48,034 bases of DNA from NCBI GenBank assembly GCA_020061465.1, contig JAGUYG010000036.1:1-48034 (forward strand), read 5' to 3'. The translations under genes were made by a program, and so were the position numbers. Position 1 is the stretch's first letter. Each line of letters opens with the position of its first letter. Positions 8,736-18,888 of the stretch are shown here, in pieces. The notes under the pieces were generated by a model, which searched no databases, was not told where the DNA came from, and saw nothing but the letters and a program-made list of their open reading frames with translations. The DNA is from Ignavibacteriales bacterium (GTDB taxonomy: Bacteria; Bacteroidota; Ignavibacteria; Ignavibacteriales; Ignavibacteriaceae).

Positions 8736-9967
8736 TGCTGATTCGTATTTCCCGGTTTCTGCTGCTCATTATAATTGTAATTGCATGTGCGCATTTTATT
8801 CCGAAATTATATTGGATGAAGTTTGAAAAGAGCATCCGCACACCTTTCGTTGCCTACAGCCCGGTGTTAAACGATTTTCTCATTTCATCTGAATCTATCT
8901 CCGACTATAAGTGGAAAGATTCAAAAGATAATCTTTACGGCAGAGAAGAATACGACTCGCTTCTTCCTTTCTTTAACTATCGTCAGCTTGCGGCAACCGA
9001 TAAAATGCCCGATTTACTTAACGGAATTGAAATAACACTTGAAAAAGTACGATTAAATAATTTTATGTACAGAATCTCTCCGGCAGATATCGATTACATA
9101 GCAATACCTTTATACTCGATGCTTGAATCGAAATCAGGAAGAGTAAATCTTGAAATGCCGGACGATTTTTTCCGTATTACGCAGCGAGTAGAGTTTATTG
9201 ACAGTAAGACAAATAAAATAGATGAGGAGAAAAGTATTCTCTTTACTAATGAACTCATAGAGAATGGTTTTTCATTCCCGGCAAAATTAATTGCAGGCAA
9301 TCCCACAACGCGTAAACCTTTTGACGAAGGCTATTTTGTAATCGATTCTAATAATAAACTTTTCCATATCAAAATGGTTAAAGGCAAACCTTTCTGTGTA
9401 AATACAAATGTACTGTCTAATCTTGGAATAGTTCATATATCCGCTCTCGAAATGAACCTGAGAGAATTTTATGCATACATCATTACCGGTGACAACAAAA
9501 TATTTTTATTAAGCTACGATAATTACAAGCTTATTGAGCTGCCAGTAAAAAATTACGACTATAAAACCGACGTCCTGCGAATAATCGGGGACTTGTTTTA
9601 CCGGACAATCTCCGTTATCAAATATGACAATATCGAAACTTTTGTTACAGATAGAGATTACAATTTGATTAATCAGTACACCGAAACATGGCAGGGTAAA
9701 TATGAAAGCACCGCAGGGCTAATATCAAACTACCTGTTTCCGTTTTCTATCAACTTCGGAAGCAGCAGAAGTTCGCTTAGCAATTTGTTTATAAGAATTC
9801 CCGGCTATCAATCGATATTCCTGTTATTAGCATGTGTCTTAATTGCAGTTGGTTTGATAAAGTATAGAAAAGAATCATTCAAGAAATCTTTTACGGATTT
9901 ACTGCTGGTTCTTTTTACCAGCATTTATGGCTTGATAGCAATTATCGCCATTAAAAATGTAGAATAA
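8735..9967 (+). CDS. DUF4857-like membrane-anchored periplasmic protein
   Basis: The function is unknown. An N-terminal membrane segment (about 5-24) is followed by the family-like stretch LYWMKFEKSIRTPFVAYSPV, a large extracytoplasmic region (about 30-350), and two C-terminal membrane segments (about 352-370 and 383-405). I match it from memory to DUF4857, a Bacteroidota family found next to ABC ATPases and TonB receptors. Overlap with the permease stop and the tight spacing to the barrel gene (15 bp) make it part of the same operon. It may act as the periplasmic face of the ABC complex, which is inference. Confidence 0.65.
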   Translation: MLIRISRFLLLIIIVIACAHFIPKLYWMKFEKSIRTPFVAYSPVLNDFLISSESISDYKWKDSKDNLYGREEYDSLLPFFNYRQLAATDKMPDLLNGIEITLEKVRLNNFMYRISPADIDYIAIPLYSMLESKSGRVNLEMPDDFFRITQRVEFIDSKTNKIDEEKSILFTNELIENGFSFPAKLIAGNPTTRKPFDEGYFVIDSNNKLFHIKMVKGKPFCVNTNVLSNLGIVHISALEMNLREFYAYIITGDNKIFLLSYDNYKLIELPVKNYDYKTDVLRIIGDLFYRTISVIKYDNIETFVTDRDYNLINQYTETWQGKYESTAGLISNYLFPFSINFGSSRSSLSNLFIRIPGYQSIFLLLACVLIAVGLIKYRKESFKKSFTDLLLVLFTSIYGLIAIIAIKNVE

Positions 9968-9982
9968 ATTTTAAGAGAAAAA

Positions 9983-11452
9983 ATGAAAAGATATATTTTA
10001 TTTATCGTACTCTTAACAATCGGGTTTACATCCGTTCGATACGCCCAGATTAGCAGAACAACCGCTATGGGCGGCTTAAGCTATTCGATAATCGACAAAG
10101 ACCACTCATTCAATCCGTACGACCTTGGAGGAAACCCGGCATGGTTGTATGCTGATGAAACAGAAACCTATTTAAAATTTATTCCATCACTGAAATCTAC
10201 AAACGGCGATTATCGAAGATACTACGACCCGAGAAGTTCGAATCTATATAACCTCGGATTTAAGGGAATTAAAACCATGGATACTGACGGTACCTTCCTA
10301 GGCGAAACATACTATATGTATGATAGAAGGGTAGATGTAAACCGTACATTAAAATACAATACATACTCCGGTGAAGCTTTCTTCTTTACGGATACGACTA
10401 CAGGAGGATTTACATACAATGGACCTTCGGTAAGATTTATGTACAGCTTTGAACCTTTGAAAAATTTATACGCCGGTGCGATGATAAATTATATGATCTT
10501 CAAAGGATTGAAAGATATATATTCAAGAGCCGATGCGCTTTACAGAGACGTTGACGGAAGCCTTGGTATTGCATATAAATTCCATGAAAACTTTGCCGCT
10601 GCTGTAAGCGCAGTTATTTACGATGAACAGGAGAAAATCGAATCCAAAAGTGAAGACCTGATGGATGTAGAAATTTATAACTTCAGAGGCGAGACATATT
10701 CGATAAGAAAAAGAGCAAGTTCGGTAAATCAAAAAGTGAGGAAGGAAGGTAAAGGATTAACATCTCAAATTTACTGGTTTTTGGATCCCAAATTCGAAAT
10801 TGGTTTGCACGGTGATTTAAGCTCTTGCGACTTAAGAGTTTTAATACCGTTTTCAACTGCAACAGAATCCTTTAAAGAATATGAAGAGGGTTATACAAAC
10901 TTTTACCGCTACAGCTTAAAATTCAGAGCGCGGTATATGCTAACCGATAATTTATTAGCCGGAGCTTCAGTTAATCATTATTACAACTCAAGCTGGTCGA
11001 AAAATCCCGCAAGAAATTTATTGCTTTGGGAATGGGAAGTAAATCAAACCACATTCGGTATAGGCGGTTCGTATAAATTTTCTCCCTCGCTGCTCATCGG
11101 ATTGGAATATGAGCTTGGAATGGTTAAAAGCGACTCATCCAAATATATCGATTCAAGAATTACAAATGTTGAATCGCAAAACCACCTGGTTAAAATAGGT
11201 GCTGAGTACGAAATGTTTGAAAATCTTTTTTTGCGAGCCGGTTATAACTACGGAATTCTTGAACATGATTTGCTCGGCGGTGGAAAGGATGTAAAATATT
11301 TTCTGATCAGCGGAGGCATAGGATTAAAAATCTTTAAATCATTTTCTGTCGATCTTCGCTTCGATTACTCGAATTACAAACCCGATTTGCCGGCACAGAC
11401 GAACAGAAGCTCATTCGGAACTTACATAGAAGCGAAGTTATTTGAATTTTAA
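9983..11452 (+). CDS. DUF6850-like outer-membrane beta-barrel protein
   Basis: This is a predicted outer-membrane barrel. It has a signal peptide (about 1-21, ending YAQ) and then alternating hydrophobic/polar strands rich in aromatic residues through to a C-terminal Phe (AKLFEF), the usual barrel end. The N-terminal GGNPAWL and DPRSSNLYNLGFKGIK segments have counterparts in the protein at 30171 (GNNPAVL, DPVSNRDYQLIASGKK), so the two are paralogues that each accompany a DUF4876-like gene. The family name DUF6850 is from memory. It is the last envelope gene of the operon starting at 7176, with the T9SS propeller gene 38 bp downstream. A partner role beside the receptor is inferred. Confidence 0.7.
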   Translation: MKRYILFIVLLTIGFTSVRYAQISRTTAMGGLSYSIIDKDHSFNPYDLGGNPAWLYADETETYLKFIPSLKSTNGDYRRYYDPRSSNLYNLGFKGIKTMDTDGTFLGETYYMYDRRVDVNRTLKYNTYSGEAFFFTDTTTGGFTYNGPSVRFMYSFEPLKNLYAGAMINYMIFKGLKDIYSRADALYRDVDGSLGIAYKFHENFAAAVSAVIYDEQEKIESKSEDLMDVEIYNFRGETYSIRKRASSVNQKVRKEGKGLTSQIYWFLDPKFEIGLHGDLSSCDLRVLIPFSTATESFKEYEEGYTNFYRYSLKFRARYMLTDNLLAGASVNHYYNSSWSKNPARNLLLWEWEVNQTTFGIGGSYKFSPSLLIGLEYELGMVKSDSSKYIDSRITNVESQNHLVKIGAEYEMFENLFLRAGYNYGILEHDLLGGGKDVKYFLISGGIGLKIFKSFSVDLRFDYSNYKPDLPAQTNRSSFGTYIEAKLFEF

Positions 11453-11490
11453 AAAATCGTTCACATAAAAATTTTATTTGGAGCTTTAAC

Positions 11491-13695
11491 ATGAAAAAAT
11501 CTTTACTAATAATTTTTGCAGTTGTATTATCAATTTCATTCTCCCTCTCTCAAAGCTGGAGAAAAGCGGTAACTGCAACTTATCCTTCCATCAACGACGT
11601 GTGTTTTATTTCTGAAAACGAAGGATGGATAGTTGGTTCGGCCGGTGCTATTTATAAGAGTATCGATGGGGGATTAACTTGGTCCGAACAAAACAGCGGC
11701 ATTTCAGTCTCTTTAAGTAGCGTCTACTTTCTAAATGCGCAGCAAGGATTTATCGGCGGTGCTAATAGATATTTTTTAAGTACAGTTGATGGTGGAAATA
11801 CGTGGGCGGTTGATTCAATTGAAGCAATTCCTAATGCCTCTGCTTCCATTAGGTCAGTTTATTTTGCTGATAATTTACGCGGTTGGGTAATGGCTTCAAC
11901 TTCTTCTGCGGGCTGGGTGGCAAGAACTACCGACGGTGGGGCAACCTGGTTGCTTGACTTAGATTTTTCCGGCGGTGATTTGGAGGCTATGTCATTTTAT
12001 GGTGCAAGTAATGGAATCGTTACCGGCGGCGGTGTTGGAAAGGTTGATTTATTTTATACAATTGATGGCGCAACATGGACAAAAGCCCCTGTACCCGCGT
12101 TTCCTCCGGTTTATACTAGAAGCGATATTCGGGGTGTATATATGGTTGATGCAAACACCGCATATACATGCGGCTGGGGTTCTATGATCGGCTTACAACC
12201 AAGCATTTATCTTAAAACTACTGATGGCGGGGCAACATGGGAATATTTAACACAGGCTGAGGAAAATAGAACTTATGATAATGTAAACAGCATTTGGTTT
12301 AAGGACAGCAACAATGGTATATCGGTTGGCGGGGCTACGCGTGGCAGCGTTGTTACAAGAACTACCGACGGTGGTGTGAACTGGATACCAATCAGAGCAC
12401 CATTCGGTGCAACTCTGCAAAGTGTTACAGGCATCGGAAACAAAATTTGGATAGTCGGAAACGGCGGTTTGATAGCGACTTCATCCGACTTTGGAGATAG
12501 CTGGCAGTTAATTACTCCCATCCCTTCAGGTACGCTATATAGAATTCAATTCTCGGGAGCCGGTACAGGATTCGCCGCAGGCTTTGACGGCGTTTTTTTG
12601 AAAACAACAAACGGGGGTCAAGACTGGATGGGCGGTTATCTGACGGCAGGATTACGAACTATAAATATTCAGGATATTTACTTTGTTAACGAAAATGTTG
12701 GTTATGCAGCTCACTCTTATCGAATGGTTGCAAAAACTACAAACGGCGGAACAGATTGGTTTGCGGTAATAGCTGATACCATGTCACCTACAACAACCAG
12801 CTATGGCGTTCATTTTGTTGATGAAAATTATGGATTTGTAGTTGGAAGAATTGCCAGTGGTGTTGATATCATTTATAAAACAACCGACGGCGGATCAACG
12901 TGGTCTACAAAAACAGGATTAGTCGGAAAAGATTTACGAGGCGTCGAATTTGTGAATCAAAATCGAGGCGCAATTGTAGGTGATGGTTTGAACACCATCT
13001 ATACAAATGACGGCGGTGAAACCTGGACTCCTGCAACGTTTTCTGATGTACCCTCAGAGCTTCAAACAGCGAACATCCGCTCGATCACCTTTCTTGATGA
13101 AAACACTGCCGTTGCAGTTGGTGATAAGATTATATTAAAAAGTGTAAACGGTGGTGCTGAGTGGAAATTTATTCAAACCGGTTCAAACATTTTACTTAAT
13201 ACAGTTCATTTCCATGATCAAAATGCCGGTTATGCAGTGGGGCAAGGTGAAGTGTGGAAAACAATTGATGCCGGCGAAACATGGACAAACATTCACGATA
13301 ACGATGTGATAACCGGAAATCTGTATGGAGTTACTACTGATCAGGCAGGAGATGTTTGGATAACTTCATCAGGCAGCAATATCTTCACAAATAAAGAACC
13401 TTCAGGTATCATAGACAATTATATCGGCATGTCGGATTTTAGTTTAAACCAAAATTACCCCAATCCGTTTAATCCGTCCACTACAATTGAATTTGAAATT
13501 AATAAAGGTTCTAATGTTACGCTTGAAGTATTCGATTTGTTAGGTAGAAAAGCAGCAGTGCTTGTAAATGAATATAAAGCGCCTGGCAGTTATAAAGCAA
13601 ATTTTAATGCTGGCAATTTAGCCTCCGGAATTTATTTATATGTGCTTAAAGCAAATGGTAAAATAATGAGTGGTAAGATGACGTTGTTGAAATAA
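11491..13695 (+). CDS. T9SS-exported YCF48/BNR-type beta-propeller protein
   Basis: This is a secreted or surface-attached repeat protein. The signal peptide is about 1-20. Many YCF48-like propeller blades follow (about 25-625), marked by repeated TTDGG-x-TW motifs and FVNENxGY-type turns. A linker then leads to a T9SS type A sorting domain (about 650-734) with NYPNPFNPST, LEVFDLLGRK and a lysine-terminated end. Cargo of this kind is exported by the Por machinery, and the domain is removed or anchored at the surface. It lies 38 bp behind the barrel gene, so it may belong to the same operon. A similar propeller also ends the second receptor locus (31710), which suggests the propeller is part of the system. 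Confidence 0.88.
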   Translation: MKKSLLIIFAVVLSISFSLSQSWRKAVTATYPSINDVCFISENEGWIVGSAGAIYKSIDGGLTWSEQNSGISVSLSSVYFLNAQQGFIGGANRYFLSTVDGGNTWAVDSIEAIPNASASIRSVYFADNLRGWVMASTSSAGWVARTTDGGATWLLDLDFSGGDLEAMSFYGASNGIVTGGGVGKVDLFYTIDGATWTKAPVPAFPPVYTRSDIRGVYMVDANTAYTCGWGSMIGLQPSIYLKTTDGGATWEYLTQAEENRTYDNVNSIWFKDSNNGISVGGATRGSVVTRTTDGGVNWIPIRAPFGATLQSVTGIGNKIWIVGNGGLIATSSDFGDSWQLITPIPSGTLYRIQFSGAGTGFAAGFDGVFLKTTNGGQDWMGGYLTAGLRTINIQDIYFVNENVGYAAHSYRMVAKTTNGGTDWFAVIADTMSPTTTSYGVHFVDENYGFVVGRIASGVDIIYKTTDGGSTWSTKTGLVGKDLRGVEFVNQNRGAIVGDGLNTIYTNDGGETWTPATFSDVPSELQTANIRSITFLDENTAVAVGDKIILKSVNGGAEWKFIQTGSNILLNTVHFHDQNAGYAVGQGEVWKTIDAGETWTNIHDNDVITGNLYGVTTDQAGDVWITSSGSNIFTNKEPSGIIDNYIGMSDFSLNQNYPNPFNPSTTIEFEINKGSNVTLEVFDLLGRKAAVLVNEYKAPGSYKANFNAGNLASGIYLYVLKANGKIMSGKMTLLK

Positions 13696-13735
13696 AAAAA
13701 CAATAAAATCCTTTAGTACTATGAACGCCTCTCAC

Positions 13736-13762
13736 CAACCCGCAGGGTGGTGCTGCGGGTTG
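13736..13762. repeat. GC-rich hairpin after the T9SS propeller gene
   Basis: The arms caacccgcag and ctgcgggttg form a perfect 10-bp stem with a 7-nt loop, about 40 bp after the stop. It is strikingly GC-rich compared with its surroundings. No T-run follows, so it looks more like a REP-type palindrome than a classical terminator. Confidence 0.55.
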
Positions 13763-13790
13763 AGGGGTGTAGGAAAGCAGAGGAATTAGA

Positions 13791-13846
13791 AGTCAGAAGT
13801 AAGGAGTAAGAAGTCAGAAGTCAGAAGTAAGGAGTCAGAATTTAGA
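13791..13846 (+). repeat. Second 7-bp AGTMAGA tandem array, about 8 units
   Basis: Units AGTCAGA, AGTAAGG, AGTAAGA, AGTCAGA, AGTCAGA, AGTAAGG, AGTCAGA and ATTTAGA follow in register. It is the same family as the array at 7055-7152. Confidence 0.8.
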
Positions 13847-14038
13847 AATAGAAAGAATAAAATTTCACAATTGCATTAAGTTCTCTGAAATGATTGATAA
13901 TAATTTTGGTTAATAGAATTTCGAACTCGTGCTTGTCATCGTGTAGATAGAGGTCGAATTATTGTAAAAATTAATATTAGCTGAAATTCAAATCCTTGAA
14001 GAGGATTAACAAAAAATAAGAAAGAACAATTAAACTAA

Positions 14039-15805
14039 ATGAATAAAAACGCACGTTTATTTCAATTTATCGCAGCAATAATTTTTTTCTGCCTCGGATA
14101 TTTATATTCACAAATTCCCGGTGGATACAAAAGCGGGCTGGATTATATCAACAAGGAAGATCTTCACACTTACATTACTTTTTTAGCATCCGACAGTTTG
14201 AAAGGACGATCTGCCGGTTCACCCGAAAATTTCGAGGCTGCGAAATTTATTGCACAAAAATTCAGCAGCTTTGGACTTAAACCTTATGTCGAACCTAAGT
14301 CTTCGAGTTCAAAAACTGAAATTGCCGCTGATGACGATGATAAAGATGTTCCGATGTACGTAACTCCAAAGCATGAAGAAACTCCGTTCGAAAAGTACTT
14401 TCAAAAATTTTATATACTCGATTCAAAAATCGATCAGGAAAATACAGCGTTAAGCATAAGCACTAAAAATGAATCAATCTCCAAAAAATTGTCATACAAC
14501 TTCAAAAAAGATTTTTTAGTCGATTACAGGGAATTAAAAAATCTCGCAATGGAAGCTAAAGTGGTTTTTCTTGGCTACGGTATTGAGAAAGGTGAAGAGA
14601 GCTACAGCGATTATGTAGATGCAAACGGAAAAGAGATTGACATTAAAAACAAAATTGTCCTCATCGTAGAAAGTTTCCCGGGTGAAAAGGATTCGTTGAG
14701 TCCTTTCAACAAAGTGAAAAATCATATTTATAAAAATACTAGAAGAAAAGCCGAGACTGCTTTCGAAAAAGGTGCTGCTGCTGTATTAGTAACTAAATCG
14801 CCTTTTAATGATTTTCCCCCCTTCCCGGTGCACTATGAAGGTTATGCAAACGCATTTTCAAAATCTAATTTCACATTGCCCGGATTAAAAAGAAAAGAAT
14901 CCGTTCCGATTTTTTATGTTGACGATGCAGTGGTTACTGAGCTTTTCGATCAAAGCGGAAAATCATTTCTTAAAGTACTTGCTGAAATAGATTCGAGTTA
15001 TAAAGGGAAACCGTTCGAGCTGAATAATAAAACAGTTGCATTCGACATCAAGTTTGACAATAAGCTTGTGCCGGTGCAAAATGTTATCGGGTACATTGAA
15101 GGAAGCGATCCGGTTTTGAAAGACGAATACATTGTAATAGGTGCGCACTATGATCATGTTGGTTTTGCTTATTACGGCGCGATGGATAAGAAAAACATCG
15201 GTCAAATTCATAACGGTGCCGACGATAATGCATCAGGCACTTCCGGAATAATTGAGCTTGCCGAAGCTTTCTCAAAAACAAAACCAAAGAGAAGTATAAT
15301 CTTTATTGCTTTTACTGCCGAAGAAAACGGTCTGCTTGGCTCAAGATACTATGCTTATCAAAATCCGTTTAGAAGCACCGAAAAAACTGCAGGCATGATT
15401 AACCTTGACATGATAGGCAGAAATGAAGACAACGTACTTTGGGTAGGCGGAATATTTTATAGCGATGAAATGAAATACCTTGTTGAAGAAGCCAATAAAG
15501 AAATAGGATTCGAGCTGCTTTATAATGTCGGCTTATTAACATTTGGAAGCGATCAAGGACCTTTTATAAGAAAGGAAGTTCCATCTATCTTTTTCTTTAC
15601 AGGTTTGCATGACGATTACCACACACCGTTGGACGACGTTGAAAAAATTAATTTCGCCAAATCGGAAAAGGTTGTCAAGCTCGCTTTTATATCGGGGTGG
15701 ATGCTCGCAAACAAAAATGAAACCCCAAGGTACCGCGAGCTCACGATGGATGAAAAAATAGCGCTCGTAAAACATTCATTAGAGCGGCAGAAAAAATTTA
15801 AATAA
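14039..15805 (+). CDS. Secreted M28-family zinc peptidase with PA-type insert
   Basis: This is a predicted exported aminopeptidase of family M28. A signal peptide or anchor (about 1-26) is followed by a region with a PA-like insertion (about 150-330) containing a run of charged residues near 90-100. The catalytic domain (about 345-575) shows the co-catalytic zinc ligand pattern: His370 (GAHYDHVG), the Asp395-Asp396 pair (GADDNASG), Glu428-Glu429 (TAEENG), Asp457 (NLDMIGR) and His528 (DDYHTP). All expected motifs are present, so it should be active. There is no T9SS domain. The gene stands alone with repeat-rich spacers on both sides, and its neighbour is another peptidase, consistent with protein scavenging. 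Confidence 0.9.
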   Translation: MNKNARLFQFIAAIIFFCLGYLYSQIPGGYKSGLDYINKEDLHTYITFLASDSLKGRSAGSPENFEAAKFIAQKFSSFGLKPYVEPKSSSSKTEIAADDDDKDVPMYVTPKHEETPFEKYFQKFYILDSKIDQENTALSISTKNESISKKLSYNFKKDFLVDYRELKNLAMEAKVVFLGYGIEKGEESYSDYVDANGKEIDIKNKIVLIVESFPGEKDSLSPFNKVKNHIYKNTRRKAETAFEKGAAAVLVTKSPFNDFPPFPVHYEGYANAFSKSNFTLPGLKRKESVPIFYVDDAVVTELFDQSGKSFLKVLAEIDSSYKGKPFELNNKTVAFDIKFDNKLVPVQNVIGYIEGSDPVLKDEYIVIGAHYDHVGFAYYGAMDKKNIGQIHNGADDNASGTSGIIELAEAFSKTKPKRSIIFIAFTAEENGLLGSRYYAYQNPFRSTEKTAGMINLDMIGRNEDNVLWVGGIFYSDEMKYLVEEANKEIGFELLYNVGLLTFGSDQGPFIRKEVPSIFFFTGLHDDYHTPLDDVEKINFAKSEKVVKLAFISGWMLANKNETPRYRELTMDEKIALVKHSLERQKKFK

Positions 15806-15814
15806 CGTCCCGTA

Positions 15815-15835
15815 GCACAGAGGACTCCTCTGTGC
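15815..15835. repeat. Palindromic repeat, copy 1 (GCACAGAGG/CCTCTGTGC)
   Basis: A perfect 9-bp stem with ACT loop lies 10 bp after the M28 stop. The same palindrome recurs at 15929-15947 in the same spacer. Confidence 0.75.
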
Positions 15836-15928
15836 GACAAAAAAGAAAGCTAACTATGGAAGAGAAAATGCTCATAAAAAATATATAAGAGACAAAAAAA
15901 AGTTAAATAACATTACATAATTACATAA

Positions 15929-15947
15929 CACAGAGGACTCCTCTGTG
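15929..15947. repeat. Palindromic repeat, copy 2 (CACAGAGG/CCTCTGTG)
   Basis: This is a second copy of the palindrome at 15815-15835, with the same ACT centre and an 8-bp stem, 63 bp before the M16 peptidase start. Confidence 0.75.
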
Positions 15948-16010
15948 CTTAAAGAATTGACAAAATAAAACTAATTATTCTACTCAACCAGACAAAATGA
16001 GGCAATCTAA

Positions 16011-18827
16011 ATGAACTATGCTCGTTTAACTAAATACTTTTACGGTTTACTTGTTTTCTTATTTATTCTTCAAATTCAAAATTTTGCTGCTGAACCGCCA
16101 AAATACGAAGAAGGAAAAGTATATCGTCATCAGCTAAGTAACGGATTAACCGTATTAACTATGGAAAGACATATTGCCCCGTTGATCTATCATCAGCTTA
16201 CGTATAAAGTAGGTTCAAGAAATGAAAGATTAGGAATAACCGGCATCTCGCACGTCGTTGAGCACCTGATGTTCAAAGGAACGGAAAAATACGGCAAAGG
16301 CGAAGCTTCAAAAACTATATCTAAAAACTCTGGCATATTCAACGCATTTACATCGAATGATATGACGAGCTACTATGAATATCTTCCCAAGAATAAAATT
16401 GAAATTGCACTCGATATCGAATCGGATAGAATGCAAAACAGCATCTTCGATCCTGAAGAATTTAAATCTGAAATTGAAGTGATACTTCAAGAGAGAAGAA
16501 TGAGATCTGAAAGCCAGGCAAGCGGAATTCTAAGAGAAGAATTAAACTCAGTTGCATATTCTTCTCATCCAAACCGCGATCCGATTATCGGCTGGCCCAG
16601 CGATTTACGAAATATGACACGCGACGAAGCTTATGAATACTATAAAACATACTACACGCCTAATAATGCATTCCTGGTTTTAATAGGCGACTTTGAAACC
16701 GATGAAATGTTAAAATTAGTAGAGAATTATTACGGTAAAATCCCGAGCGGTCCTGATGTAAAAGATACTTGGGCATATCAAGAGCCGCAGAAAGTTAGAA
16801 AATCTCTTACTCTTCATCATGCAGATATTACTCAGCCCTCATTAAGAATGTCATTTCACGTTCCTACTTACGAAGATCCCGATGCAACGGCTTTAAGATT
16901 GGCAGGAATGATCTTATGCGAAAAAAGCCGTGATGCAAGGCTTTATAAATTGATGGTAGATCAAGCCCAAATAGCTACTTCTGTTGCAGGGGGTTTTGGA
17001 ATGAGCAAAGATCCAACTTTGTTTTCTATTAGCTGCACATTAAGACCCGACAGCAGTGTTGATAAAGCAGAAGCAATGATTTGGGAACAAATCAACAAAA
17101 TGCAAAACGAAGATGTAACGGATCATGAGCTTCAAAAAGTAAAGAATAGATATAAGTTTACTCAGGTTACAAGTTATACAAAGAATGCAGATATCGGCGG
17201 AAGAATAAACCGTTACGAAACTTATTACGGATGGGATTTTTACTACGAATTTGATAAGAGAATTTTTGAGGTAACTAAAGATGACATTAAGCGTGTGATG
17301 AATAAATATTTTGCGCCTGAAAAAGTTACTGTTGCTTACACTTTCCCGAAGGAAGGTGCAGAAAAGAAGGGGAGAAAACCGGTTGATGATGAAAATGAAA
17401 CTGAAGAAGATACCGAGAATCTTTACTTAGAAGATCAGGATAAATTTTACTTTCTTCCGCCTGCTGAAGCAATTGAATTAACCGCCGCGATTGCTTCAAA
17501 CTCAATTGATGAAATTATTAAACCCAAACCGATTGCGCCATTAATTAAAACGATGAAGCTAAAGAACGGCATCACGCTTCATACGATAGAAGACCATTTG
17601 GTTCCTGCTGTAACTATAGTCGGCATGATTGAAACAGGATACATACCTGAAAATCTTGAGGGCAGACAGCCGGGCATAGCGACACTTTTAGCCGACGTAA
17701 TGAACCGCGGCACAAAAGAAATGAACTATGAACAAATCTCTGAAAGAATGGCTTTCGTACCGTTTTCATTTTCGGTAAGCGGCAGTTACCGCGGTTTTTA
17801 CTTCCAGGGGTATTCACTGCTCGAAAATGCCGATGAAATGATGAGCATCGGATACGATATGGTAACCGATCCGCCGGTAAGGCAGGAAGATATTGATAAG
17901 CTGAAACCGAGGCACATAATCGGTGCAAAGAACAGATTCAAAAAAACCGGTGTGCGGGCTTTCTATCACATGTTCAATAATATTTTCAGCGATCATCCGA
18001 TAACTAAATACAACAGCACCGAAGAATCGATAAAAAGCATTGTAAGGGATGATCTGCTTGCTTTGCACAAAAAATATTTTAATCCGGATAACGTTACCAT
18101 CCTTATGTTAGGAGATATGACTCCCGAACAAATGAAAGAGCTTGCCGATAAATACTTCGGCGATTGGAAAAATCCCAACGGGCTAACAGATATGCCCGAA
18201 ACACCTGCTGTGAAGGAATTATCTAAGAAAGAAATTAAAGTGTTTCCGGAAAAAGATTACACCGAATGCACAATCAATGTCGGATTTGCCCCATTCAATA
18301 ATATCGATTCGGGTGAAGCTGAGACGGTAAGCGTATTAAATTACATTCTTGCTGCAAGTGCACTTACTTCAAGAATGGGTGTTGAGCTACGGGATAAGCA
18401 GGGATTGATTTACGGAATTAAAAGCGAACTGTGGTCCACAAGCGATAACTTCGGCTATTGGAAATTTAATACAAAAACCGGGCCCGAAAACACTGAAAAA
18501 GTTATATCCGGAATCTTTACGGAAATTAGAAAACTGCTTGCAGACGGAATTACCGACGAGGAATTAGAAACAGCAAAGCAAAGACAATTAGGATTGCTTC
18601 CATTCTTCGTCGAAACTCCCGACGATGTTGCACAGCGGGTTTACAATTTAATAAAAGAGAAAAAGCCGTTCGATTATTTCGATAAAAAAGCGGAGAGAAT
18701 TTTAGCTGTAACCAAAGACGATGTATTAAGGGTTGCAGAAAAATATTTCACTCTTGATAATTTTATTATTGTAGTCGACGGACCAATAGAAGAAAACTCA
18801 TTGGATGGATTAGAAGAAAAATTATAA
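16011..18827 (+). CDS. M16-family zinc metallopeptidase, fused two-half form
   Basis: This is an exported pitrilysin-like peptidase of 938 residues containing both the active and the inactive half in one chain. After a signal peptide (about 1-27), the N-terminal half carries the inverted zinc motif HVVEH at 81-85, with the third ligand among the Glu residues of EIEVILQE (154-161). The second half (about 500-930) lacks an HxxEH and keeps the substrate-binding Arg/Tyr pattern (LRDKQGLIYGI). An acidic linker (DDENETEEDTEN, about 463-474) joins the halves. It probably degrades peptides in the periplasm or outside the cell. A terminator hairpin follows at 18838. Confidence 0.92.
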   Translation: MNYARLTKYFYGLLVFLFILQIQNFAAEPPKYEEGKVYRHQLSNGLTVLTMERHIAPLIYHQLTYKVGSRNERLGITGISHVVEHLMFKGTEKYGKGEASKTISKNSGIFNAFTSNDMTSYYEYLPKNKIEIALDIESDRMQNSIFDPEEFKSEIEVILQERRMRSESQASGILREELNSVAYSSHPNRDPIIGWPSDLRNMTRDEAYEYYKTYYTPNNAFLVLIGDFETDEMLKLVENYYGKIPSGPDVKDTWAYQEPQKVRKSLTLHHADITQPSLRMSFHVPTYEDPDATALRLAGMILCEKSRDARLYKLMVDQAQIATSVAGGFGMSKDPTLFSISCTLRPDSSVDKAEAMIWEQINKMQNEDVTDHELQKVKNRYKFTQVTSYTKNADIGGRINRYETYYGWDFYYEFDKRIFEVTKDDIKRVMNKYFAPEKVTVAYTFPKEGAEKKGRKPVDDENETEEDTENLYLEDQDKFYFLPPAEAIELTAAIASNSIDEIIKPKPIAPLIKTMKLKNGITLHTIEDHLVPAVTIVGMIETGYIPENLEGRQPGIATLLADVMNRGTKEMNYEQISERMAFVPFSFSVSGSYRGFYFQGYSLLENADEMMSIGYDMVTDPPVRQEDIDKLKPRHIIGAKNRFKKTGVRAFYHMFNNIFSDHPITKYNSTEESIKSIVRDDLLALHKKYFNPDNVTILMLGDMTPEQMKELADKYFGDWKNPNGLTDMPETPAVKELSKKEIKVFPEKDYTECTINVGFAPFNNIDSGEAETVSVLNYILAASALTSRMGVELRDKQGLIYGIKSELWSTSDNFGYWKFNTKTGPENTEKVISGIFTEIRKLLADGITDEELETAKQRQLGLLPFFVETPDDVAQRVYNLIKEKKPFDYFDKKAERILAVTKDDVLRVAEKYFTLDNFIIVVDGPIEENSLDGLEEKL

Positions 18828-18831
18828 ATCA

Positions 18832-18867
18832 AATAAAGCTGCCGGTAAAAGCGGCAGCACTTTTATT
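18832..18867 (+). terminator. Rho-independent terminator after the M16 peptidase
   Basis: The arms GCTGCCG (18838-18844) and CGGCAGC (18852-18858) enclose a 7-nt loop and are followed by a T-rich run. An A-rich stretch precedes the stem, so it could work in both directions. Confidence 0.75.
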
Positions 18868-18888
18868 CGTTAAAATTAGGAGGCTCAG

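Larger units (their letters stand above)
13696..14038. other. Spacer with hairpin and heptamer array
   Basis: No gene is seen. The spacer has a GC-rich hairpin at 13736-13762 and the second heptamer array at 13791-13846. The remaining AT-rich part before the M28 peptidase start shows no recognised promoter. Confidence 0.6.
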
